A DNA stretch of 17,065 nucleotides from Chitinophagaceae bacterium (GCA_008080615.1 VIKJ01000012.1:1-17065); one strand, 5' to 3'; counted from the stretch's first letter, positions 6,857-15,453 are shown. Notes: generated from the letters alone by a model not told the origin. Numbers and translations: made by a program.

Positions 6857-9802
6857 ATGAGAATAATCACTTCTTTTACTTTATTGCTTTTGGCAACTGT
6901 TGCTTTTGCTCAAAAAAAGCCTTTGGATCATTCCGTTTATGATGGATGGCAGAACATTGTAGAAAGAACCATTAGCAATGACGGAAAATACATTGCATTT
7001 ACAGTAAACCCTCAAGAGGGTGATGGAACATTAATGGTTAAAACTGCAGATGGAGCAACAAAAGCCATTATTGCCCGAGGTTATGGAATGTCTATTGCTG
7101 ATAATAGCCAATTTTTGGTTTGTAGAATTAAACCACTATTTAGTGAAACTCGTGATGCGCGCATCAAAAAAAAGCGCCCCGATGAAATGCCAAAAGATAG
7201 TTTGGCCATTGTAGAATTAAGCACTGGAAAAATAACCAAGATAGCCAGAATTAAAAGTTTTAAAATACCAGATGAGTCTGGCATATATGTAGCTTATTTA
7301 TTAGAAAAATCATTGCCAGAAACACCTAAGCCGAGAGTTGAATTAGATTCGGCTGCAAGATTAAATGCAATGGTAATGATGGCCGATAGTTTATTGCGTG
7401 TGGCTGATAGTATTCGCAATAAAGCTAGTGAAGCAAAAATAAATGGATTGGCAGTATTGCAATCTGCAAGAAATTTAAGAGGAACTTTACCAAGGGCAAC
7501 TGAAGAACCTTTTGAAGAAGGAACTGAATTGGTTGTTAAGAATTTAGTTACCGGGGAAAGTAAAACCTATAAATTGGTTAGTGAGTATTTCTTTAATAAA
7601 AAGGGAACTGTTTTATTAATTGAAACAACTAAAAAAACAGGAGACAATAAAGTAAAGCCTAGTGTTGTTAAAATTAATTTGGCTTCTGGAAATGCGGCAA
7701 CTGTTTTTGTTGGATTCAATGATGCTAAAGGGTATAGGATGGATGAAGAAGGAAAGCAGTTGGCATTTGTTGCAGAAAGGGATAGTAGTGCCAAATCATT
7801 ACAGAAATTTTATCAATTGTATTACCATTCTGATGGATCAGATAGTGCTAAACTCATTGCCAATAGAAATACCAATGGTGTTCCTGCAGGATCTACCATT
7901 GGTGAATTTTCAAATATCAGTTTTAGTAAAACAGGAAAACGATTATTCTTTGGTACTTCACCAATACTTCCTGTAAAAGATACTTTAACGCCCGATTTTG
8001 AGCGGGTTAGCGTAGATATATGGGGGCAAAAAGACGACTATATTCAACCTGTGCAATTAAGGAATTTAGAAAATGAATTAAGAAGATCACATTTGGCTCG
8101 ATATGATTTTAATACTCAATCTGCTGTTCAATTAAGTACTGCTGCTTATGCAAGAGGAGTACAACCAACAATGGAAGGGGATGGCAAGTATTTTTATGGG
8201 GTAGCCGATGAGGGTAAAAGAATTGCTACACAATGGCAGGGCTATTCATTAAATGATTTGTATGTAATTGATCCTGAAACTGGGTCAAAGAAACTGATAC
8301 TCAATAATTTCAAAGGCAATGCAATGCCTTCATACACGGGTAAATACTTATTAATGTATGATGAAGTAAAGAGAGGTTATTCCGCTTACGATGCATCACT
8401 TCAAAAAGTAGTATCAATAGGAAAAGATATTAATACAGCATTGTATGATGAAGAAAATGATGTGCCCGATGATCCTAACGCATACGGAGTTATGGGTTGG
8501 ACAGAAAACGATGAAGCAGTTTTAGTGTACGATATGTATGATATATGGAAGGTTGATCCTACAGGAGTTGCTCCATCAGTTTGTTTGACAGGTGGATTGG
8601 GTAGAAAACAAAAATTAACTTTTAGGAATATTGTATTAGATAGAGAAGAACGATTTATAAAAAATGGTCAACATTTATTATTATCTGTTTTTAATAATAT
8701 CAACAAGGGTAGTGGATTAAAAGCGTATAATTTGGGTGAAACATTTAGTTTGAATGGCTCTATTACCTATCCTACAAGGGTTGCAAATGCTATTAAAGCA
8801 AAAGATGCAACTGTGTATAGTTTTAGTACTGAAACCTATCAGCAATCTCCTAATATCAAGGTAAGTGCAGTTTTAGATAGTAGTAGCATTGTTGCAGGAA
8901 ATAATTTGTATCAACCCAACCAACAACAAGCTAATTATACATGGGGTTCTGCTGAGTTGTTTAAGTGGAAAGCTTATACCGGAAAAGAAACGGAAGGTGT
9001 ATTGTATAAGCCTGAGAATTTCGATCCAACTAAAAAGTATCCAATGATTGTTTATTTCTATGAAAGAAATGCCAATACTTTGTACTCATACAATGCTCCA
9101 GCGCCAACACCTTCCCGTTTGAATATCCCCTTTTTTGTAAGCAGGGGTTACATTGTATTTGTTCCAGATATTTGGTATAAAACGGGTTATCCAGGACAAG
9201 GAGGTTATGATCATATAGTTAGTGGAACAAGGGCGTTGATTAAGAAAGGCTTTGTTGATAGTACTAAAATTGGTTTGCAGGGGCAAAGTTGGGGTGGATT
9301 CCAAATTGTTTATTTGATTACTAAAACAAATTTATATGCGGCTGCTTGGGCTGGTGCTCCTGTTGCGAATATGACCAGTGCATATGGTGGAATCAGATGG
9401 GGAACAGGCTTAAACAGACAGTTTCAATATGAAAAAACACAAAGTAGAATAGGAGCAAATCTTTGGGAAAAGCCCCAATTGTATATTGAAAACTCTGCTT
9501 TGTTTTCTTTGCCTAAAGTTAAAACGCCATTGGTAATCATGGCCAATGACGCTGATGATGCAGTGCCTTGGTATCAGGGTATTGAAATGTATACAGGCAT
9601 GAGAAGATTGGGTAAACAAGTATGGATGCTCAATTATAATAATGAAGCACATAATTTAGTAGAGCGTAAAAACAGAAAAGACATACAAATTAGAGAACAG
9701 CAGTTTTTTGATTATTTATTAAAGGGCGATAAGCCTGCAAAATGGATAACAGAAGGCGTTCCTGCAATAATGAAGGGCAGGGATAGGGGATTGGGTTACT
9801 AA
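6857..9802 (+). CDS. Secreted S9 family (prolyl oligopeptidase-type) serine peptidase
   Basis: A complete 981-residue exopeptidase- or oligopeptidase-like enzyme, probably periplasmic or surface-exposed, cleaving peptides. Residues 1-18 are a signal peptide (LLLLATVAFAQ). Residues about 25-690 form the beta-propeller that gates substrate entry. The alpha/beta hydrolase domain covers about residues 700-960. The catalytic serine is S811 in GQSWGG, the aspartate most likely D900 in NDADDAVPW, and the histidine H932 in NEAHNL, so the triad is complete. An oddity is a helical, charged stretch at about residues 155-215 (SAARLNAMVMMADSLLRVAD and following) inserted in the propeller, which makes the protein longer than many DPP IV-like members. 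The start ATG is followed directly by the signal peptide. The gene ends with a strong hairpin terminator 21 bases after the stop. Substrate specificity cannot be read from sequence. It is divergent from the receptor gene. Confidence 0.9.
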   Translation: MRIITSFTLLLLATVAFAQKKPLDHSVYDGWQNIVERTISNDGKYIAFTVNPQEGDGTLMVKTADGATKAIIARGYGMSIADNSQFLVCRIKPLFSETRDARIKKKRPDEMPKDSLAIVELSTGKITKIARIKSFKIPDESGIYVAYLLEKSLPETPKPRVELDSAARLNAMVMMADSLLRVADSIRNKASEAKINGLAVLQSARNLRGTLPRATEEPFEEGTELVVKNLVTGESKTYKLVSEYFFNKKGTVLLIETTKKTGDNKVKPSVVKINLASGNAATVFVGFNDAKGYRMDEEGKQLAFVAERDSSAKSLQKFYQLYYHSDGSDSAKLIANRNTNGVPAGSTIGEFSNISFSKTGKRLFFGTSPILPVKDTLTPDFERVSVDIWGQKDDYIQPVQLRNLENELRRSHLARYDFNTQSAVQLSTAAYARGVQPTMEGDGKYFYGVADEGKRIATQWQGYSLNDLYVIDPETGSKKLILNNFKGNAMPSYTGKYLLMYDEVKRGYSAYDASLQKVVSIGKDINTALYDEENDVPDDPNAYGVMGWTENDEAVLVYDMYDIWKVDPTGVAPSVCLTGGLGRKQKLTFRNIVLDREERFIKNGQHLLLSVFNNINKGSGLKAYNLGETFSLNGSITYPTRVANAIKAKDATVYSFSTETYQQSPNIKVSAVLDSSSIVAGNNLYQPNQQQANYTWGSAELFKWKAYTGKETEGVLYKPENFDPTKKYPMIVYFYERNANTLYSYNAPAPTPSRLNIPFFVSRGYIVFVPDIWYKTGYPGQGGYDHIVSGTRALIKKGFVDSTKIGLQGQSWGGFQIVYLITKTNLYAAAWAGAPVANMTSAYGGIRWGTGLNRQFQYEKTQSRIGANLWEKPQLYIENSALFSLPKVKTPLVIMANDADDAVPWYQGIEMYTGMRRLGKQVWMLNYNNEAHNLVERKNRKDIQIREQQFFDYLLKGDKPAKWITEGVPAIMKGRDRGLGY

Positions 9803-9822
9803 TTTCAATTTTTATTTTGCTT

Positions 9823-9862
9823 ACAGCCACTCCAAAAGGGTGGCTGTTTTGTTCTATTTTTG
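9823..9862 (+). terminator. Rho-independent terminator of the S9 peptidase gene
   Basis: A perfect 8-bp stem ACAGCCAC (9823-9830) pairs with GTGGCTGT (9840-9847). It can be extended inward by T-G and C-G pairs to leave the 5-base loop CAAAA. A T-rich tail follows (TTTTGTTCTATTTTTG). It begins 21 bases after the peptidase stop codon. Its position also shows that the next gene does not begin upstream at 9817. Confidence 0.85.
9855..9862 (+). promoter_or_regulatory. Possible -7 promoter element for the radical SAM gene
   Basis: TATTTTTG is an exact match to the Bacteroidota -7 consensus TAnnTTTG and lies 17 bases before the proposed TTG start at 9880, inside the T-rich tail of the preceding terminator. 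No TTG-type -33 element is seen at the usual spacing. Transcription of the downstream gene after a terminator requires a promoter about here, which adds modest support. Confidence 0.35.
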
Positions 9863-9879
9863 TAATTCAACTATTTTAT

Positions 9880-12090
9880 TTGAGCGCTACTTTCTTTTTA
9901 TTTACGCCCCCGTTTACGCAATTGAATACGCCGTATCCTGCAACGGCCTATCTCAAAGGGTTTTTAAATACAAAACAAATATCCAGCTATCAGGCCGATT
10001 TAGGGATTGAAACTACCAATGCTATATTTAGTAAAAATGGTCTTATCGAATTATTTAATAAGATTGAGCAGTTAACCCTTAATCAAACAGAAACGGTTAG
10101 TGTTAATATTCAACGAATGATTGCGTTGAAGGATCATTATATATTCACCATCGAAGAAGTAGTTCATTTTTTACAGGGCAAAAATCCTACGATGGCCCAC
10201 TTAATTAGCAAGCGTAATTATTTACCAGAAGCAGCCAGATTTGATCAAGTTGATGAGTTAGATTGGGCATTTGGTTCAATGGGAATACAAGATAAAGCCA
10301 AACACTTGGCTACTATGTATTTAGAAGATTTGTCTGATTTAATAAAGGAAACTGTTGATGCTCATTTTGGATTTAGCAGATATGCAGAAAAGCTTGGAAG
10401 ATCGGCTAGTAAATTTGATGAACTCTATGATACTTTACAAGAACCACTAAGTTATATAGATGAAATTCTAGTAAAAATACTAGAACAGAAAATGGAAATG
10501 ATACGGCCGGAAATTGTGGCTATTTCTGTTCCATTTCCTGGAAATTTATATGCCTCACTTAGATGTGGGCAATGGATAAAAAAACAATATCCCAATACTA
10601 AAGTATTGATGGGTGGTGGTTTTGCGAATACTGAATTGCGTTCAGTTTCTGATGCCCGCGTATTTGAATTTTATGATTTTATTTGTTTAGACGATGGCGA
10701 AGCACCTATTGAATCGGTTTATGAATATGTAAAGGGGAATAAAAAAATCGATGAATTAAAAAGAACATTTACATTGGTTAATGGCAAAGTAACTTATTTT
10801 AATAATGCCAATTGTAAAGACTATAAACAGGGCGAAGTAGGTACACCCGACTATTCCGATCTGCTGTTTGATCAATATATTTCTGCAATAGAAGTAGTAA
10901 ATCCAATGCATCGAATGTGGAGTGATGGCCGTTGGAACAAATTAACAATGGCGCATGGTTGCTATTGGGGCAAATGTACTTTCTGTGATATCTCATTAGA
11001 TTATATTAAACTATACGAGCCAATCGCTGCACAATTGCTATGCGATAGAATGGAAACAATTATTGCTCAAACTGGGCAAAATGGATTTCATTTTGTAGAT
11101 GAAGCAGCGCCTCCTGCGCTTATGCGTGAATTGGCATTAGAAATCATCAGAAGAAAATTAGTAGTAAGTTGGTGGACGAATGTTCGTTTTGAAAAAAGCT
11201 TTACTAGAGATCTTTGCATATTGTTAAGGGCTTCTGGGTGTATAGCTGTTTCTGGTGGATTAGAAGTTGCTTCGGATAGGCTTTTACAATTGATTCAAAA
11301 AGGGATTACTGTTGCACAGGTTGCCAGGGTAACAAGTAATTTAACTGAAGCTGGTATAATGGTACATGCCTATTTGATGTATGGTTTTCCTACACAAACT
11401 GAACAAGAAACAATTGACTCACTAGAAATGACCCGGCAAATGTTTAAGTTGGGCATACTGCAATCGGCTTTTTGGCATTTATTTACCATGACTGCACATA
11501 GCCCTGTAGGTATAGATCCAGCCAAATACAGTGTACGTAAGCTGTCTAATGAAATAGGAAGTTTTGCTAATAATGATATTGATCATATTGATCTTACAGG
11601 GGCAGACCATACTGTGTTCGGATTTGGATTGGCAAAATCATTACTCAATTATATGCATGGCACTCATTTAGATGATCCCTTGCATAAATGGTTTGATTTT
11701 AAAGTTCCCAAAACAAGTATTGATCCAAATTATATAGCCAATATATTAAATGAACCAGAACTTACTGCTACAAAACCAACAGCTAAAGTAATTTGGATGG
11801 GTAAATATATTGGCACAGAAATCATTACCAAATCTAAAAAGGGGAGTACTTGGGAAATAGCCAACTTAAGTTTTGTTACAAAAAAATCAACTATTCAAAT
11901 AAGTGTAGGAAAGGCGGAAGGGGAATGGCTTGCATCTATGCTAACAAAATTGTTCATTCAACAGGCTAAAACCTATACACTGCAAGAAGTTAAAGAAGAC
12001 TTTGAAACTGCAGGGCTAGAAAATTTTGAATTATTTTGGGACAATAAGCCAGTTACTAATTTATACAAATTGGGTTTACTTGTTTTATAA
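9880..12090 (+). CDS. B12-binding domain radical SAM protein
   Basis: A 736-residue enzyme with a cobalamin-binding-like Rossmann region followed by a radical SAM barrel, which uses an Fe4S4 cluster and S-adenosylmethionine; the reaction is unknown. The N-terminus is the family-typical FLFTPPFTQLNTPYPATAYLKG, here shortened to LFTPPFTQLNTPYPATAY. The B12-fold core is at about residues 205-275 (IRPEIVAISVPFP, VLMGGGFANTELR, FICLDDGEAPI). The cluster motif is C361-YWGK-C366-TF-C369, spaced CX4CX2C instead of the usual CX3CX2C. Later barrel signatures are FHFVDEAAPP, SGGLEVASDRLL and YLMYGFPTQTEQE. The frame is open upstream to TTG 9817, but the terminator hairpin lies there and those residues are not family-like, so TTG 9880 is chosen. 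No partner gene (precursor peptide, methyl acceptor) is visible beside it. Confidence 0.85.
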   Translation: MSATFFLFTPPFTQLNTPYPATAYLKGFLNTKQISSYQADLGIETTNAIFSKNGLIELFNKIEQLTLNQTETVSVNIQRMIALKDHYIFTIEEVVHFLQGKNPTMAHLISKRNYLPEAARFDQVDELDWAFGSMGIQDKAKHLATMYLEDLSDLIKETVDAHFGFSRYAEKLGRSASKFDELYDTLQEPLSYIDEILVKILEQKMEMIRPEIVAISVPFPGNLYASLRCGQWIKKQYPNTKVLMGGGFANTELRSVSDARVFEFYDFICLDDGEAPIESVYEYVKGNKKIDELKRTFTLVNGKVTYFNNANCKDYKQGEVGTPDYSDLLFDQYISAIEVVNPMHRMWSDGRWNKLTMAHGCYWGKCTFCDISLDYIKLYEPIAAQLLCDRMETIIAQTGQNGFHFVDEAAPPALMRELALEIIRRKLVVSWWTNVRFEKSFTRDLCILLRASGCIAVSGGLEVASDRLLQLIQKGITVAQVARVTSNLTEAGIMVHAYLMYGFPTQTEQETIDSLEMTRQMFKLGILQSAFWHLFTMTAHSPVGIDPAKYSVRKLSNEIGSFANNDIDHIDLTGADHTVFGFGLAKSLLNYMHGTHLDDPLHKWFDFKVPKTSIDPNYIANILNEPELTATKPTAKVIWMGKYIGTEIITKSKKGSTWEIANLSFVTKKSTIQISVGKAEGEWLASMLTKLFIQQAKTYTLQEVKEDFETAGLENFELFWDNKPVTNLYKLGLLVL

Positions 12091-12138
12091 AAATGATTCT
12101 ATTCAAATGCTAAAAATGAATCTCACTACATTTATTAA

Positions 12139-13626
12139 CTAGTTATTTTTCATGGCTAAGTAAACGCCGTTTGTCCATCCAAAACCGTCTTGATTGGGAT
12201 ATTCACCTCCACCTGCAATCACTTTTGTATTAGATACATTGTATTTCTCCATCATCTTACCTGTTTCCGCAAATGTTTTTTCGTTTAGAGAAAGCCAATT
12301 CTTTTTAATTTTTTCTGCAGTTGAATTGTTTTCATCCATTGTTTTTAACCCTTTATATGCAATCCATTGAAGAGGGGCCCAGCCATTAGGAGCGTCCCAT
12401 TGTTGATGGGTATGATTGGTTGTTGTTATTAATCCCCCTGATTGAAGGAATTGATCAGTAATTATTTTTTCTATGGATTCAATTTGATCAATTGTAGCAA
12501 TATGAAAGAATAAAGGAAATGTAGCAGCTAATGTATAATGAGGCGTTTGTGTTTGTTTGATAAATTGGTAATCAAAAAAGCATTTTTTTTCTTCGTTCCA
12601 ACAATAGTGTTGAATTGCTTTTTTTCTTTGCTCCGATTTTATTAGAAATGCTTTACCAGTTGATTGATCATTTTTATTAAAATACGCTGCTGAAATAATT
12701 ACTTCTACAAAAAATAATAAACAGTTTAAGTCGATAGGGATAATTTGGGTAGTTTCAATCGTATGCATATTTACACCATCTCCAAACCATCTACTGCTAA
12801 AGTCCCATCCAGATTCAGCGGCTGCTCTTATGTTGCGATATACTTCATTATTTTCAGCAGTTGATTCTGCAGCAATTTGTTCATCTTCTATAAAGGCTTC
12901 TGGCCTAGGGGTGTTTTTATCATCCCAATAGCGGTTTAAAACAGATCCGTTGTTTAGTCTTACAACTCTTCTGTGCTCTACTTTAGAAGGGCTTAAAGAT
13001 CCGGAACCTTCCATCCAAAATTGGTACTCTTTTTCAATCTGTGGCAAATAGGATTGCACAATACCCACGCCTTTAACATCCATTAGAACAGACACCATTA
13101 ATGCAAAAAAAGGAGGCTGACTTCTGCTTAAATAATAGGTTCTATTTCCATTAGGAATAAATCCAAACTGGTCTATTAAATAAGCAAAATTATTCACCAT
13201 GTTTTCTATCAAGTCTACTCTGCCACTCTCTTTTAAGCCAAGCATAGTAAAATAGCTATCCCAATAATATATTTCTCTAAACCTTCCGCCAGGAACAATA
13301 TAGGGGTTGGGTAAAGGGATTAAAGTACCTGCCTGCTGATCGGGTTTACGGGTTAATTCATCCCATAAATCTGATAAATGCAATTCAATACTTTTATTAG
13401 ATGAACTGTAAACAGCTTCTCTTTCTTTTGGATAGGTAAAATTGGCTTCTACAAAGGAGACTAAGTCAAAACCAATTGAATCTTTTGTGTTTATATATTT
13501 TTCTACAATAATTTCAGATGAAAATTTAGGAACACAATCAACAAAAAACTTAGAGTCTGAGAATATTCCACTGCGTTGAACATCTTCATATAAAGGAGAA
13601 AGTGATTCTATATATAATAACATCAT
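12139..13626 (-). CDS. treF: Alpha,alpha-trehalase, GH37, cytoplasmic type
   Basis: A 495-residue inverting glycosidase that splits trehalose into two glucose molecules. Both GH37 signatures are clear: PGGRFREIYYWDSYF at residues 112-126 and QWDAPNGWAP at 409-418. The predicted catalytic acid is D275 in ESGWDFSSRW and the base E475 in GGGEYPNQDGFGWTNG, by correspondence to the E. coli enzymes. The length fits the family (about 500-550 residues). There is no signal peptide: the N-terminus MMLLYIESLSPLYEDVQ has no hydrophobic run. The enzyme should therefore be cytoplasmic, like E. coli TreF, and the symbol is given by that analogy. It lies 27 bases downstream of an MFS transporter on the same strand, a likely operon that would import a sugar and hydrolyse it. 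It is convergent with the radical SAM gene. Confidence 0.92.
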   Translation of the reverse strand: MMLLYIESLSPLYEDVQRSGIFSDSKFFVDCVPKFSSEIIVEKYINTKDSIGFDLVSFVEANFTYPKEREAVYSSSNKSIELHLSDLWDELTRKPDQQAGTLIPLPNPYIVPGGRFREIYYWDSYFTMLGLKESGRVDLIENMVNNFAYLIDQFGFIPNGNRTYYLSRSQPPFFALMVSVLMDVKGVGIVQSYLPQIEKEYQFWMEGSGSLSPSKVEHRRVVRLNNGSVLNRYWDDKNTPRPEAFIEDEQIAAESTAENNEVYRNIRAAAESGWDFSSRWFGDGVNMHTIETTQIIPIDLNCLLFFVEVIISAAYFNKNDQSTGKAFLIKSEQRKKAIQHYCWNEEKKCFFDYQFIKQTQTPHYTLAATFPLFFHIATIDQIESIEKIITDQFLQSGGLITTTNHTHQQWDAPNGWAPLQWIAYKGLKTMDENNSTAEKIKKNWLSLNEKTFAETGKMMEKYNVSNTKVIAGGGEYPNQDGFGWTNGVYLAMKNN

Positions 13627-13653
13627 TGAATATTTAAAAATGGCTAGAAAAAA

Positions 13654-14886
13654 TTAAGCTACAACCTTTGCTTGTAATTTTTTAAAAATAAATAAGCAAA
13701 CAATTAAAATACTCATGGGAACCAACGAAAAATAAAATGCAGTTTGACCATCATATCGTTCAAAAATATTCCCAGTGATAATAGATCCTGTTGTTCCTCC
13801 TAATGCAGAGAAAATGATAATTAAGCCAGACATCAATCCATGCTTCTTCTTAGGAAGGGTACTTAAAATAATTGAGTTTACTGCCGGATAAATAGGTGCT
13901 AACAGTAAACCAATTAATGGGAAAATAAATGCCGCAATGGGTGCATCTCCCCAACCTGTAACTGTTTTGCCCGCTGCGTTATTCGATAATGGTATTGCAA
14001 GTAATACTAATGAAGCAGCTGCTACCAAACATATACTTAAAACCAATAACCAGTTGAATCTTTTTAAAACCAAGCCTGCTAAAAATCTGCCCAATGCTGT
14101 AGATCCTGCTAATATGCTGGCCATTTGTATGCTCAAGGCTACTGGTAGCATTAAAACTTTATTATTAAAAGTGGGTAGCCAACTCATGATACTTTGTTCA
14201 ATGAGAACATAAAAAAACGCGCAAAGAATAAATATGAGTACCAGCGGGCTTGCTAATAATTTAAACATTTCGGAAAACTCACTAACTAGCGAAGTAGGGG
14301 TATCGCTTGCAAGAGATGACTCGTCTAGTGGAGTTGAAAGAAGTAAAACAAATGCAATGGCGCATAATCCACCTAAGAAATAATAAACAGTTAACCAGGT
14401 GGTAGATTGAGGATTGTTATTGTCTACAAAATAACTAAATATAAAATACCCAGTTAAAATCCCCACCATAAAAAAGGATTCTATAAAGCTCATTAAACTT
14501 ATATGCTCTTTCTCAGAGTTTGTAATTAAGCCTATTGTACTGTATACCGACATTTTGATTAAGGCAAAACTGCTGCCTACGGCTGCAAACAATAATTTAG
14601 TTGCTCCAAAACTATGCGTACTTGGCATGATGAAACAAATGGTTGCAATAAAGCCAAGCGCAATAAGCATGGCATTTCTATATCCAATTCTTACTATATA
14701 AGATGAAATAAGAAATGATACAAAGGCAATACTAAGGTCTTTAAATGCCTCTAATACAGAAGCGTCTCCTTGTGAAATACTGTAATTGTTTTGCACTTGT
14801 AATATAACAGTACCTACGCTGTTCAAGAGGATTGCAAAAACAAAGTAATTTAAAAATAAGGCAGTTTTGATTCTCCAGAATTTCAT
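13654..14886 (-). CDS. MFS transporter, possible trehalose/sugar porter
   Basis: A 410-residue inner-membrane protein with about twelve hydrophobic helices in two six-helix halves, joined by a polar loop near residues 190-215 (DESSLASDTPTSLVSEF). Helix 2-3 carries SYIVRIGYRNAM, a weak version of the MFS loop motif, and the second half has GRFLAGLVLKRFNW in the matching place. Late helices are GLLLAPIYPAVNSIILSTLP and GLMSGLIIIFSALGGTTGSI; the first of these resembles sugar porters of the FucP-like group. It precedes the trehalase gene by 27 bases on the same strand, so trehalose or a related disaccharide is the obvious candidate substrate, by context only. The ATG at 14886 (MKFWRIKTALFLNYF) is preferred over the TTG two codons earlier. 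It is divergent from the PPC lipoprotein gene across 46 bases. Confidence 0.85.
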   Translation of the reverse strand: MKFWRIKTALFLNYFVFAILLNSVGTVILQVQNNYSISQGDASVLEAFKDLSIAFVSFLISSYIVRIGYRNAMLIALGFIATICFIMPSTHSFGATKLLFAAVGSSFALIKMSVYSTIGLITNSEKEHISLMSFIESFFMVGILTGYFIFSYFVDNNNPQSTTWLTVYYFLGGLCAIAFVLLLSTPLDESSLASDTPTSLVSEFSEMFKLLASPLVLIFILCAFFYVLIEQSIMSWLPTFNNKVLMLPVALSIQMASILAGSTALGRFLAGLVLKRFNWLLVLSICLVAAASLVLLAIPLSNNAAGKTVTGWGDAPIAAFIFPLIGLLLAPIYPAVNSIILSTLPKKKHGLMSGLIIIFSALGGTTGSIITGNIFERYDGQTAFYFSLVPMSILIVCLFIFKKLQAKVVA

Positions 14887-14932
14887 TGGCAAATTTTATA
14901 GATACCAATTTACGGTTTCTTATCTTCACAGT

Positions 14933-15394
14933 ATGCGAAACCTGCTATTTGTAATCATTTTTCTAAGCCTAATTGCCTGTATGCAACCCAAATCAGCCCA
15001 ACATTTTGCTTTTAGATTAAAACCTGGTCAAGATTTATATCAAAGTATCGACTCTATTGTAAAAGCGAATCAAATAAATGCTGGATGGATTGTTACCTGT
15101 GTAGGAAGTTTAACCAATTATCATATTCGTTTTGCCAATCAGCCAAATGGCGTTGAAGGGCAGGGGCATTTTGAAATTGTAAGTTTAGTGGGAACATTGT
15201 CTAATACTGGTTCACATATACATATATCTATTTCGGATAGTTTGGGTAATACCATTGGGGGGCATTTATTGGAAGGCTGTAAAATTTATACTACTGCAGA
15301 AATGGTGATTGCCTCTACTAATGAATTTACTTTTTCACGAGCCGAAGATGGTTCTACACCTTGGAAAGAATTACAAATCAACACAAAAAAATAA
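14933..15394 (+). CDS. PPC/DUF296 domain lipoprotein
   Basis: A small 153-residue protein. The frame is open upstream, but the ATG at 14933 opens a clear lipoprotein signal (MRNLLFVIIFLSLIAC, lipobox LIAC with C16) and is chosen. Residues about 24-150 are a PPC domain (DUF296): FRLKPGQDLYQSI, VGSLTNYHIRF, HFEIVSLVGTLS, GSHIHISISD, GGHLLEGCKIYTTAEMVI. H95, H97 and H111 match the metal-binding histidines seen in some bacterial family members. PPC domains are best known as trimers, fused to AT-hooks in plant DNA-binding proteins; bacterial single-domain forms are of unclear function. A lipid anchor would place this one in the cell envelope, which argues against a DNA role. TATCTTCA at 14921-14928 is a weak promoter candidate very close to the start. 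Its stop codon lies in a hairpin shared with the next gene. Confidence 0.85.
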   Translation: MRNLLFVIIFLSLIACMQPKSAQHFAFRLKPGQDLYQSIDSIVKANQINAGWIVTCVGSLTNYHIRFANQPNGVEGQGHFEIVSLVGTLSNTGSHIHISISDSLGNTIGGHLLEGCKIYTTAEMVIASTNEFTFSRAEDGSTPWKELQINTKK

Positions 15395-15422
15395 GAGGGT
15401 AAGCCAATAGCCACCCTCTTAT
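15391..15422 (-). terminator. Hairpin terminator between convergent genes
   Basis: A perfect 10-bp stem, ATAAGAGGGT (15391-15400) with ACCCTCTTAT (15413-15422), encloses a 12-base loop. Read on the minus strand it is followed by seven T residues (complement of the A run 15385-15391), a strong intrinsic terminator for the S9 peptidase gene ending at 15454. On the plus strand it overlaps the stop codon of the PPC gene but lacks a T tail, so termination there would be weaker. Confidence 0.85.
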
Positions 15423-15453
15423 CAAAAGCATTATTTAAATAACCTTGGTTAGG

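Noticed and set aside
9817..9879. Upstream extension of the radical SAM gene to TTG 9817
   Set aside because: It crosses a clear terminator hairpin and encodes non-family residues; TTG 9880 fits the conserved N-terminus.
12095..12122. Weak inverted repeat GATTC/GAATC between the radical SAM and trehalase genes
   Set aside because: Only 5 bp of stem, AT-rich, with no T tail; not convincing as a terminator.
14867..14932. Upstream extension of the PPC gene by 22 codons
   Set aside because: It overlaps the start of the divergent MFS gene and would bury the lipoprotein signal; ATG 14933 opens directly into the lipobox signal.
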